Source: CAYYAQ01 sp964469555 (GTDB lineage Bacteria; Planctomycetota; UBA1135; UBA2386). From it: a stretch of DNA of 13,633 nt. Location: positions 1 to 13,633 of the forward strand of contig CAYYAQ010000138.1 of NCBI GenBank assembly GCA_964469555.1, given 5' to 3'. Below the pieces are notes generated by a model. It saw nothing but the letters and a program-made list of their open reading frames with translations, was not told the origin of the DNA and did no database searches. Made by a program: the position numbers and the translations under genes. Positions 1 to 6,579 of the stretch are shown piece after piece (the first letter of the stretch is position 1; the number at the start of each line of letters is the position of its first letter).

Positions 1-12
1 GACCACCACAGC

Positions 13-17
13 AGGAG
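13..17 (+). promoter_or_regulatory. Shine-Dalgarno site of the secreted protein gene
   Basis: AGGAG lies five bases before the ATG at 23. It fixes that start, which matters because the resulting signal peptide has an unusually long polar N-region. Most other genes here lack such a site. Confidence 0.7.
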
Positions 18-22
18 ATAAC

Positions 23-1189
23 ATGCAGCAAGTCCCTCTCAACCCCACCTCTGCCAGGCCCCTCACGGGGCATCGCGATTCCGCCAGCCACCAGGCGACC
101 GCCCCCAGGGCGATCAGCTGGGCTCTCGGCCCGGTCCTCGTGTTCGTCACGCTGTCATCGCCCGGGTCCGCCCAGGCCTCCGCGGTGGTCTCTCCCGCGG
201 ATCGGGGTGCCCTGGAGGGCAGCACGAGCACGAACTACCCCTTGGGGCGCCACAACAGTCGGTTCCAACAGCTCTTCGACGACCTCGGGGCGAGCCGCAT
301 CCTGACCTCTCACGCGTACCGCCGGGACGCCCTTTCGACGCGGGGCAGCATTGCGTCCTTCAGGACTTCTCTCGAGGTGCGGCTATCGATCGCGCCGCTC
401 GCCGCGGAGAAGGCGAGTAAGACGTTTGCCAACAACGCCGGGACGACACCCACCACCGTCCTGCCGAAGACGTGGGTGAGCTTTCCAAAGACCACCAAGC
501 CGACGACAGTGCCGGCGCCCTTCAAGTTTCGCATCCCGTACAAGACGCCCTACGTCTGGAAAGGGGCGGGCACTCTGTGTCTCGACGTCGTGATCGACAG
601 CAATGAACTGTCGACGGGCACCGGCAAGACCTTCTCTCCAAACATCGACGCGCAGGAATTGTTCGCGAGCGGTCGAAACCTCCAGCCGGGATACCGCTTC
701 GGCAGCGGATGCACTGCGCCGGGGCAGAGCAAGGCGGCGACGGCCACGTTCGAGATCAGACATCTGGGTGTGCGGATGGACCTCTCGATCGAGGCCAAGA
801 ACGGCTTGCCGAACACGAGCGCGACGCCGACCCGAAGCGTGCTACTCCTGAGTCCGGACGCCACGAAGTACCCGTGGCCGCACGGCACGAGCTGTCACGT
901 CTACGGCTCGGTGACAGTGGTGCTCGCGCTCGGCGGCAACAACACGTCGATCGGCGGTTGGAAGGGCGTGATCCCGGTTGGGATCTCGCCGACCGCCGGG
1001 TTCGAGATGTTCGGACAGATCCTGAGCTTCGGAGCCGGCACCGGACCGGTCGTGCTCAGCGACGCGAGTCGGCTGATTGCGCCCCCGAAAGGCCAGGGGA
1101 TCGTGAGCAGCCGCATCGCCAGTGCGAGCGACCGTACTGCCGCGACCGGAACGATCTCCTTCTCGGTTCCGATCACCGAGTTCCGCTGA
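23..1189 (+). CDS. Secreted beta-rich protein of unknown function
   Basis: 388 residues, function not recognised. The start is supported by an AGGAG ribosome binding site five bases before the ATG. The N-terminus is an unusually long export signal: about 33 polar residues with several Arg/His, then a hydrophobic stretch (ALGPVLVFVTL) ending in SPGSAQASA, a plausible signal peptidase site near residue 52. The mature part is rich in Thr, Ser, Gly and Pro, with alternating hydrophobic and polar residues as in beta-sandwich proteins. It has few cysteines (GTLCLDV, GSGCTAPG, GTSCHVYG). The segment IPYKTPYVWKGAGTLCLDV resembles a strand motif I recall from planctomycete secreted proteins of unknown role. 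No catalytic motif, C-terminal anchor or transmembrane helix after the signal was seen. The gene is followed 35 bases later by hslU, with no functional link apparent. The reading frame is well supported; the role is unknown. Confidence 0.75.
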   Translation: MQQVPLNPTSARPLTGHRDSASHQATAPRAISWALGPVLVFVTLSSPGSAQASAVVSPADRGALEGSTSTNYPLGRHNSRFQQLFDDLGASRILTSHAYRRDALSTRGSIASFRTSLEVRLSIAPLAAEKASKTFANNAGTTPTTVLPKTWVSFPKTTKPTTVPAPFKFRIPYKTPYVWKGAGTLCLDVVIDSNELSTGTGKTFSPNIDAQELFASGRNLQPGYRFGSGCTAPGQSKAATATFEIRHLGVRMDLSIEAKNGLPNTSATPTRSVLLLSPDATKYPWPHGTSCHVYGSVTVVLALGGNNTSIGGWKGVIPVGISPTAGFEMFGQILSFGAGTGPVVLSDASRLIAPPKGQGIVSSRIASASDRTAATGTISFSVPITEFR

Positions 1190-1210
1190 GACTTGGTGCG
1201 AGGGGCGAGC

Positions 1211-1216
1211 TATGGT
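1211..1216 (+). promoter_or_regulatory. Candidate -10 element of a leaderless hslU promoter
   Basis: TATGGT matches four of six bases of the -10 consensus. It ends eight bases before the GTG at 1225, so transcription would begin at or next to the start codon. No Shine-Dalgarno sequence is present. No convincing -35 hexamer was found at the usual distance, so this is a suggestion only. Confidence 0.3.
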
Positions 1217-1224
1217 CGCGCGGC

Positions 1225-2649
1225 GTGACGACCCGCCATCAGACTCCGAGAGAAATCCACGACCTGCTCGACGAATACGTCGTCGGGCAGAACAAGGCGA
1301 AACGCGCCGTCGCCGTCGCCCTTCGCAATCGTTGGCGCCGACGCCAACTCGATCCGGTGATGGCCCAGGATGTGTACCCGAAGAACATCCTGCTGATCGG
1401 CCCCACCGGTGTCGGGAAGACCGAGATCGCGCGTCGGCTCGCGGCGATCGCCAACGCGCCCTTCGTGAAGGTCGAGGCCAGCAAGTACAGCGAAGTCGGG
1501 TATCACGGGCGTGACGTCGAGTCGATGATCCGGGATCTCATGGAATCCGCGGTCTCTCTGGTCCGCCAGGAACACGCGGTCCGCGTATCCGCGAAGGCGA
1601 AGGAATACGCCAGGGAGCGGATTTTCCAGACACTTCTCGAGACCCGCGGTCTCGATGATGTCCCCGTCGAGATGCACGCAGACTACGAGATCGGTAGGAT
1701 CTGCCGACCGGAACCCATGGAGGGTGAGCCTGCCGTCGAGGATGCGGACGAGGCCGAAGCTGCTGGCGAGCGCAATGAGTTGCTGCGTCGGCTGCACGCC
1801 GGTGAACTCGATAACGAGATCGTAGAGATCGAGATGCTCGACAGCGGCTTGTCCAACCTCACCATCATGGGCCCGCAGGGAACGGAGGCCATGGGGATCG
1901 ACACCACCGCGTTGCAGGAGGCGTGGGGCCGCATCCCCATGGCGAAGACCAAGACGCGGAAGATCACCATCGCCGAGGCGCGCCCGATCATCGAGGGCGA
2001 GGAAGCCGACAAGCTGATCGACCCCGATGCCATCGCGCGGGAAGCCTCGGAGCGCGCCGCCAACGACGGGATCATCTTCCTCGACGAGATCGACAAGATC
2101 ATCGGCGGCGGCGCCGCCGACGGTCCCGACGTCTCCCGCGAGGGAGTGCAACGCGACCTCTTGCCGATCGTGGAAGGCTGCGCCGTCTACACGAAGTACG
2201 GCAACCTCCGCACCGACCACATCCTGTTCATCGCGGCCGGAGCGTTTCACCTCCACAAACCGAGGGAACTGATCCCCGAACTGCAGGGCAGGTTCCCGGT
2301 GCGGGTCGCGCTGTCCCCCCTCACGGAGGCAGACTTCGTCCGCATCCTGACCGAACCGCGCAACAGCCTCGTCCGGCAATACCAGGCCCTGTTCTCCACG
2401 GAGAACGTGAAGCTCGAGTTCACAGAGGACGGGATCGCGCAACTGGCGGCCATCGCGTTCCGCGCCAACGGGATCACCCAGAACATCGGCGCGCGGCGGT
2501 TGATGACGATTCTGGAGAAATGCCTCGAGGACCTGTCTTTCGATGCCTCCGAACGGGGTGGCGAGACCATTACGGTCGACGCCGCACTCGTGACCACGAA
2601 TCTCGGCGAGACCGCCGACGACGAGGACTTGATCCCTTACGATATGTAA
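1225..2649 (+). CDS. hslU: HslU (ClpY), ATPase subunit of the HslUV protease
   Basis: 474 residues from GTG 1225. The frame is open far upstream, but homology begins at TPREIHDLLDEYVVGQ (residues 7-22), which selects this start. HslU is a cytoplasmic AAA+ hexamer that unfolds proteins and feeds them to the HslV peptidase. Visible motifs are Walker A GPTGVGKT (59-66, K65), pore loop GYHG (92-95, usual form GYVG), Walker B IIFLDEID (283-290), GAFHLHKPRELIPELQGRFP with the arginine finger near R356, and sensor-2 GARRL (R424/R425). The segment between Walker A and B, which contains the I domain, is about 30 residues longer than in E. coli, with an acidic Glu/Ala-rich insert. The tail ends EDLIPYDM rather than the usual hydrophobic form (E. 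coli EDLSRFIL). hslV, normally adjacent, is absent here. Family assignment is very secure. Confidence 0.96.
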   Translation: MTTRHQTPREIHDLLDEYVVGQNKAKRAVAVALRNRWRRRQLDPVMAQDVYPKNILLIGPTGVGKTEIARRLAAIANAPFVKVEASKYSEVGYHGRDVESMIRDLMESAVSLVRQEHAVRVSAKAKEYARERIFQTLLETRGLDDVPVEMHADYEIGRICRPEPMEGEPAVEDADEAEAAGERNELLRRLHAGELDNEIVEIEMLDSGLSNLTIMGPQGTEAMGIDTTALQEAWGRIPMAKTKTRKITIAEARPIIEGEEADKLIDPDAIAREASERAANDGIIFLDEIDKIIGGGAADGPDVSREGVQRDLLPIVEGCAVYTKYGNLRTDHILFIAAGAFHLHKPRELIPELQGRFPVRVALSPLTEADFVRILTEPRNSLVRQYQALFSTENVKLEFTEDGIAQLAAIAFRANGITQNIGARRLMTILEKCLEDLSFDASERGGETITVDAALVTTNLGETADDEDLIPYDM

Positions 2650-2672
2650 CCCGTTGCGATCGCGGCATCCGA

Positions 2673-2704
2673 GACGCTACACCCGGCGTCGGACCCCGTT
2701 TTTT
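2673..2704 (+). terminator. Possible terminator after hslU
   Basis: An inverted repeat GACGC (2673-2677) / GCGTC (2686-2690) with an eight-base loop is followed, after eight bases, by six T residues (2699-2704), the only long T run in this area. The gap between stem and T run is longer than in a canonical intrinsic terminator, so the call is weak. Confidence 0.25.
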
Positions 2705-2732
2705 GCGTCTTCTGGCGATCCCATCGTTTCTC

Positions 2733-2760
2733 CCGGAACTTTCCGGCGGTCGAGTCCAAT
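2733..2760 (+). promoter_or_regulatory. Palindrome with ECF-type -35 motif before the sigma factor gene
   Basis: CCGGAACTTTCCGG (2733-2746) is a perfect dyad with six-base arms around CT. It contains GGAACTT, which matches the classic -35 motif of ECF sigma factors. A TCCAA at 2755 could be part of a -10 region, but the spacing is a little shorter than usual. The site lies about 50 bases before the TTG start of the sigma gene, where an autoregulated promoter or repressor site is expected. Two copies of CATGCGA follow at 2761 and 2774. Functional meaning is inferred. Confidence 0.35.
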
Positions 2761-2791
2761 CATGCGATCGTTCCATGCGAAACGCTGACCC

Positions 2792-3376
2792 TTGATCGAG
2801 CTCGATCCACAGACCATCCGGCTGGCACAGCAAGGCGTTGAAGACGCCTGCCGCACGATCATCCGGGAGCTCCACCGCCCCATCCTGGCGACGATCTACC
2901 GCTTCCTCGGGCCGCGTTTCCGACCTGACTACGAGGACATCGCCCAGGAGATCTTCCTCAAGCTCTTCCGATCGATCGAGCGCTTCGACCACGACCGCGG
3001 GGTCAAGTTCACGACGTGGGCATTCACGTTCGTCCGGAACCACTGCTTCGACATCCTCAAGAAGCGCCGCATCACGAGTGCATCCCTCTCCATCGGCGAC
3101 GAGGACGACCGGCAATGGGAGTTCGAGGACACCGACACGCGCAAGCCATCGGAGACCGCAGAGAACACCGAGCTCGGTCGCAAGATCGAAGAAGCCGTCT
3201 CCTGCCTCGGCGACGAGCAGCGGATGGCCTTCGTACTGCGCGAGTACGAAGGCCTCGAATACCAGGTCATCGCCGACGTGATGAACGTCTCCGAAGGCAC
3301 GGTCAAGTCTCGGCTACACCGGGCCAAGGAAGCGCTGCGACAGCGGCTGGCCCCCTATCTCAAAACCGGAACCTGA
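2792..3376 (+). CDS. ECF-type RNA polymerase sigma factor
   Basis: 194 residues. The only workable start is TTG 2792, because an in-frame TGA lies two codons upstream and homology begins soon after; no Shine-Dalgarno sequence is seen. Region 2 covers about residues 22-92: YRFLGPRF, then DYEDIAQEIFLKLFRSIERFD (core RNA polymerase binding) and FTTWAFTFVRNHCFDILKKRR (-10 recognition). A polar linker (95-130) leads to region 4 (about 133-188): LGDEQRMAFVLREYEGL and IADVMNVSEGTVKSRLHRAK, a helix-turn-helix for -35 recognition. Region 1 and region 3 are absent, as expected for the ECF group. It redirects RNA polymerase to a small regulon in response to a signal. The stop is one base from the next ATG, and that neighbour is a single-pass membrane protein, the usual place for an anti-sigma factor. 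The specific ECF group and signal are unknown. Confidence 0.93.
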   Translation: MIELDPQTIRLAQQGVEDACRTIIRELHRPILATIYRFLGPRFRPDYEDIAQEIFLKLFRSIERFDHDRGVKFTTWAFTFVRNHCFDILKKRRITSASLSIGDEDDRQWEFEDTDTRKPSETAENTELGRKIEEAVSCLGDEQRMAFVLREYEGLEYQVIADVMNVSEGTVKSRLHRAKEALRQRLAPYLKTGT

Positions 3377-3377
3377 G

Positions 3378-4070
3378 ATGGTAGACCACATCGAACCCGA
3401 CCCGAACCCCGACGAACTTCGGCCCGAGGAACGCCCTGAAGACGGGGCCCCCAGGGAAGAGTCCAAGGAAGGCGTCAAGCGAGACAGCTGGCTCGACGAA
3501 GGCTACCCGCTCGTCGACGCGGACTTCGTGGGATCCACCCTCGAGCGCGTGCTGCACGATCGATCCGAGATCGAATCGGAGGCAGCGCGCGTCGACCAGT
3601 TCCGATTCGAAGAGGGTTTCCTCGCGTACTATTCCGAGCCGAAGCCGTCGACAGGTTTCGTGGAGGAGACACTCGAACGAGTCGCCGCGGAACGCGCGGA
3701 CGGTCGGTGCATTCGCACGGACGAGGAACACGAATTCCACGTCCTGATGGAACACGCCCACGTGCCGGAGCCCGGCGCGGACTACGTCGATCGCACGCTC
3801 TCCGCGGTCCTGCGCAACCGCGAGGAGCAGGTGACCGCATCGTCCCGTACCCTGGTCGGGCGTCCGTTCAGCCTGGTCGCATCGATTGCCGCGCTCGTGC
3901 TCTGTGCGGTGGTGATCTTATGGAAGGATGGATCCGCTTCCGTCACCGCTCCCATCCCGTGGGGCTCGCTGGTGACAGACGTCGAGGGACCCGACCGCAA
4001 CTTCGTGCTGCCGATCGTCGTCCAACACCCGATCACGGATTTCGTCCTCGAGGTCAGGGAGGACAAATGA
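3378..4070 (+). CDS. Single-pass membrane protein with three [FY]VxxTLxxV repeats, probable anti-sigma factor
   Basis: 230 residues. The ATG follows the sigma factor stop by one base, indicating translational coupling. The first 35 residues are Glu/Pro/Asp-rich and probably disordered. One short motif then occurs three times about 43 residues apart: FVGSTLERVLHDR (50-62), FVEETLERVAAER (94-106) and YVDRTLSAVLRNR (136-148). Two copies are preceded by a Pro-containing turn (SEPKPSTG, VPEPGAD). A transmembrane helix spans about 163-182 (PFSLVASIAALVLCAVVILW), followed by about 48 residues on the far side. This puts the repeats in the cytoplasm, where they could hold the sigma factor. The HxxxCxxC motif of zinc-type anti-sigma factors is absent. 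The anti-sigma role is inferred from position and topology only; another membrane regulator is possible. Confidence 0.85.
   Translation: MVDHIEPDPNPDELRPEERPEDGAPREESKEGVKRDSWLDEGYPLVDADFVGSTLERVLHDRSEIESEAARVDQFRFEEGFLAYYSEPKPSTGFVEETLERVAAERADGRCIRTDEEHEFHVLMEHAHVPEPGADYVDRTLSAVLRNREEQVTASSRTLVGRPFSLVASIAALVLCAVVILWKDGSASVTAPIPWGSLVTDVEGPDRNFVLPIVVQHPITDFVLEVREDK
3525..3821 (+). repeat. Three-copy protein-level repeat in the anti-sigma candidate
   Basis: The 13-residue motif [FY]VxxTLxxVxxxR is encoded at 3525-3563, 3657-3695 and 3783-3821. Spacing at protein level is 44 and 42 residues. The conserved positions (aromatic, Val, Thr-Leu, Val, Arg) are the same in all three while the remaining residues differ. 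This indicates an old internal triplication, not a recent DNA repeat. Confidence 0.8.
4056..4062 (+). promoter_or_regulatory. Shine-Dalgarno site deciding the start at 4067
   Basis: AGGGAGG ends four bases before ATG 4067. It selects this start over the much longer open frame that begins at 3707 and is only a shadow of the preceding gene. Confidence 0.75.
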
Positions 4071-5476
4071 CCCTCGGACGCTCGATCGGACTCGCGTGCG
4101 CGACGCTCCTTGTCTGCGTCGCCGCCGCGCCGGCTCAGAAGTCTCCCACCCGGTCAGACGCCGATCGCTTCGTTCGTGAACTCGACAACCTCTTCAACAA
4201 ACGCGACCCGGCCGGCTACTTCGACCGGTTCGACATGAAGGTCCGGCGCAGCTTCCACAACCAGATGCGGCACCGCATCGAGAGCCTCCAGCTCCTCAAA
4301 ATCCGTTCGAGTTCGAAGGTGCGGGCGTTCTACCCTCGGGGCAACGTCGGCGTCGCGCTGGTCGCGACGAAGTATAGATACAAACAACGGTCTCTGGACC
4401 TGACCACGTTCACGGTCTTCCGTCGCGACGGGAGCAAGTCCACGGGCATGTTCTCCATGGAAGTCGACCCCGTTCGGGCAGGGAACATGAACAAGCACTC
4501 CGTGTTCACCTGCCCGGCCTGCAACTACGAGGTTCGCTTCAACAAAGACTGGCTCGCCGTGCCGGTCTCGCCGCAGAGCAGCGGTTGCATGGAAGCGCTC
4601 TGGCTCGTCTCGTTGCGCAGCAACATCTACGTGGAAGCCGCCGTACACGTCGGTGAGTCGGCAATCGCGGCCAGTTCCGCGCTCGAATCCTGCGTCCTGT
4701 CGACGCGGGCCAGCCAACAGATCCAGGAAACGGACAAACCGCGGGTCACCAGCTGGAAACCCGCGGCGTTCGTAGGCTCGGCGATGCCGCCGGGAATGAC
4801 CTGCGTCCGTTGCGTGCGGCACTGCAAACAGGGCATGGTCGCGGAGTTCAACCTCGTCGTCATGGGGCGGCTGCGGTACCTCATGGTGGTGCGCGGCACT
4901 GCGGCTGACATCGAGCGCGAGCGGGCGGCAATCGACGGCATCCTGAAGAGCTTCCGGCTCATCAACCCCTCATTGACGGCCAAGGCAATGGCCAAGCGGT
5001 CCGCGTTCGCCCACACGGGGTTCGGGATGTTCGACGACCAGAACACCTACACGAACAAGAAATACGGCATCGAGATCACCGCCCCCAGGGGCTGGAAGAC
5101 GACGGTGCGACCGGGCGGTTGGTTGTTCCAGCTGATCTTCTCGTGCCCGCAGTCGGACAGTCGGCTGAGCATCCGCGCGATTCGTCCCCCGGCGAACAAG
5201 TGGACCCGCTCTTCCGTGAACCGGGTGATCGGCAACTGCCTCAGGAGCACGCAGCGGCACAATCTCAGTGATTCAAAGTGGATCAGCGCGGCCACGACGG
5301 GGGGATTCGATTCGCGGGAACTGCGGACCGCGCCGTCGAAGAGCGAGCCCGGCGACCACGTGGTGCGTTACGCGATGCGCCCCGACATCCTGCTCATCAT
5401 GGATGGCAACGTGGCGATTCCCGCCGCCGGCGAGCTGATCAGCAAGGCGATGCGCTCGCTCGTGACGGTCAAGTAG
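4067..5476 (+). CDS. Secreted two-domain cysteine-containing protein of the ECF operon
   Basis: 469 residues. The ATG overlaps the preceding stop (ATGA) and has a strong ribosome binding site. A clear signal peptide (residues 1-23, SIGLACATLLVCVAAAPA) predicts export. The region 30-140 (ADRFVRELDNLFNKRDPAGYFDRFDM) has the look of an NTF2/SnoaL-like fold, which is inference. Two related modules follow. One starts at CPACNYEVRFNKDWLAVPV (C149, C152; also C174), the other at NKKYGIEITAPRGWKTTV (Y333 onward); both continue into similar strands (SLRSNIYVEAAV / CPQSDSRLSIRAI). Between them lies CVRCVRHC (C246, C249, C253), which could bind a metal or form disulfides. I do not recognise a named family. 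Its place in the sigma/anti-sigma operon suggests an envelope sensor or a target of the response. The stop lies nine bases from the convergent gene. Confidence 0.85.
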   Translation: MTLGRSIGLACATLLVCVAAAPAQKSPTRSDADRFVRELDNLFNKRDPAGYFDRFDMKVRRSFHNQMRHRIESLQLLKIRSSSKVRAFYPRGNVGVALVATKYRYKQRSLDLTTFTVFRRDGSKSTGMFSMEVDPVRAGNMNKHSVFTCPACNYEVRFNKDWLAVPVSPQSSGCMEALWLVSLRSNIYVEAAVHVGESAIAASSALESCVLSTRASQQIQETDKPRVTSWKPAAFVGSAMPPGMTCVRCVRHCKQGMVAEFNLVVMGRLRYLMVVRGTAADIERERAAIDGILKSFRLINPSLTAKAMAKRSAFAHTGFGMFDDQNTYTNKKYGIEITAPRGWKTTVRPGGWLFQLIFSCPQSDSRLSIRAIRPPANKWTRSSVNRVIGNCLRSTQRHNLSDSKWISAATTGGFDSRELRTAPSKSEPGDHVVRYAMRPDILLIMDGNVAIPAAGELISKAMRSLVTVK

Positions 5477-5485
5477 CCGACCACC

Positions 5486-6091
5486 CTACTCCTTCTTCGG
5501 AGGAGGTGTCTTCTTCGCGGGGGGCTTCACGCCGAGTTGCTTCTGGATCCGGGCCTGAAGAGCCGCGAGGTCCTTGATCGACTGCAGCAACCCGGCGACG
5601 GTCGCGGTCTTTTCCTGCAGCGTCTTTTGGTGGCGGGCGATCTCAGCATCAGCAGCCTGGATACCCTCACGGAGCTTCGTGGCCGCGGCGAGCTTCTGCC
5701 GAAGGCCCGCCATGGCGGCCAGGGCCTCTTCGATCTCGGCATGCCGTTTCTTCGCGGCGACCAGATCCTGCTCCATCGTCGTGATCAGGCGGATCTTCTC
5801 GGCCAGCTCGGTCGAGACCGGCAACAACCGCGCGACCGCCTCGTCCCGGCGACGCTTCGACGCCGCGATCTCGTTGTCGGCGTTGTCGATGTCAGCCTGG
5901 AGTCGGAACTGCCGGCGCTTGAGCGCCTCGAACTCTGTCTCGTACTTGCCGAGAGCGGCGACCTGGTTCGAGGCCTTCAGCTGGTTCGAGTCACGGACCC
6001 GACACGCCGATGGAATCAGCAGGAGAATCAAGGAACCCGTTGCTATGATCCCGCGCCCTCTAACCCACCCAAACTGCACTAAAACAGACAT
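5486..6091 (-). CDS. Coiled-coil envelope protein, probable lipoprotein
   Basis: About 201 residues if started at ATG 6091, and the only clear - strand gene here. A hydrophobic segment GIIATGSLILLLIPSAC follows two Arg residues, and the Cys (residue 30) could be a lipidation site. The lipobox is imperfect because Pro sits at -3. From about residue 35 to 185 the protein is almost continuous heptad-type helix rich in Ala, Glu, Lys, Arg and Leu, so an extended coiled coil is likely. It ends in a Lys/Pro tail (PPAKKTPPPKKE). No enzymatic motif is visible. The start is uncertain: ATG 6091 shares the CATG with the ndk start, while GTG 6079 would leave a little more space and still give a good signal peptide. 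The frame is open to 6193, inside ndk, which is unlikely to be real. A structural or scaffolding role is inferred. Confidence 0.78.
   Translation of the reverse strand: MSVLVQFGWVRGRGIIATGSLILLLIPSACRVRDSNQLKASNQVAALGKYETEFEALKRRQFRLQADIDNADNEIAASKRRRDEAVARLLPVSTELAEKIRLITTMEQDLVAAKKRHAEIEEALAAMAGLRQKLAAATKLREGIQAADAEIARHQKTLQEKTATVAGLLQSIKDLAALQARIQKQLGVKPPAKKTPPPKKE
6041..6049 (+). promoter_or_regulatory. Extended -10 promoter element for ndk
   Basis: TGCTATGAT has the TGn extension followed by a five-of-six match to TATAAT. It lies 40 bases before the ndk ATG, giving a leader of roughly 34 bases. It overlaps the signal-peptide codons of the divergent gene. No -35 match is evident, as is usual for extended -10 promoters. 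Confidence 0.5.
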
Positions 6092-6551
6092 GGAACGCAC
6101 ACTCATCTTGTTCAAGCCCGACGCCGTCCAGCGCGCCATCTGTGGCCGCATCCTATCGCGGTTCGAGGACAAGGGCCTCAAGATCGTTGGCATGAAGATG
6201 ATGCAAATCAGCCAGGAGCTGGCAGCGACGCACTACGCAGACCACGAAGGCAAGCCCTTCTACGCCGGCCTCGTCAAGTTCATGACCCAGAGCCCGGTCG
6301 TCGCGATGGCCCTCCAGGGCATCGGCGCGATCGCCATGTGCCGCAAGATGATGGGCGCGACGTTTGGCAACGACGCCGAGCCTGGCACGATCCGCGGCGA
6401 CTTCGGCTCCAGCCGCTCATTCAACCTGATCCACGGCTCGGACAGCGCCGCTGCCGCCGAGCGCGAACTCGGGCTGTTCTTCCCGGAAGGGTTGACGGAC
6501 TGGGACTACCAGTCCCACTGGATCTACGACCCAGTGGACGAGCTCGGCTAG
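6090..6551 (+). CDS. ndk: Nucleoside diphosphate kinase
   Basis: 153 residues, the normal family length. The enzyme moves the gamma phosphate of ATP to other (d)NDPs through a phosphohistidine, balancing cytoplasmic (d)NTP pools. The sequence starts MERTLILFKPDAV with the ATP-contacting K9, followed by HYADHEGKPFY (Y49), the R85 region (AMCRKMMGAT), PGTIRGDF (R102) and the active-site motif NLIHGSDS with catalytic H115. All the key residues I could check are present. The start is fixed by the family N-terminus, although the frame is open upstream. It is divergent from the coiled-coil gene, with both possible start codons inside one CATG. The NFACT gene begins 28 bases downstream, so the two are probably cotranscribed. 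Confidence 0.97.
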   Translation: MERTLILFKPDAVQRAICGRILSRFEDKGLKIVGMKMMQISQELAATHYADHEGKPFYAGLVKFMTQSPVVAMALQGIGAIAMCRKMMGATFGNDAEPGTIRGDFGSSRSFNLIHGSDSAAAAERELGLFFPEGLTDWDYQSHWIYDPVDELG

Positions 6552-6579
6552 CCCCGGGCGGCCATGCACAGCGACCGAG

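Noticed and set aside
709..1224. Upstream extension of the hslU frame through the secreted protein gene
   Set aside because: The extension is Arg/Asp-rich shadow sequence with no HslU homology; the family N-terminus begins at GTG 1225.
1210..2442. 410-codon open frame on the - strand opposite hslU
   Set aside because: It lies wholly within hslU and reflects codon bias in GC-rich DNA; its protein shows no motif, while the + strand is unmistakably HslU.
3707..4066. Upstream extension of the secreted protein frame into the anti-sigma gene
   Set aside because: The signal peptide and strong Shine-Dalgarno site place the start at ATG 4067; the upstream part is an Arg/Gly-rich shadow.
5489..5506. 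CTTCGG hairpin between the convergent stops at 5476 and 5486 as a two-way terminator
   Set aside because: The stem is only about four pairs with a G-U, there is no T run, and CTTCGG is common by chance in this DNA.
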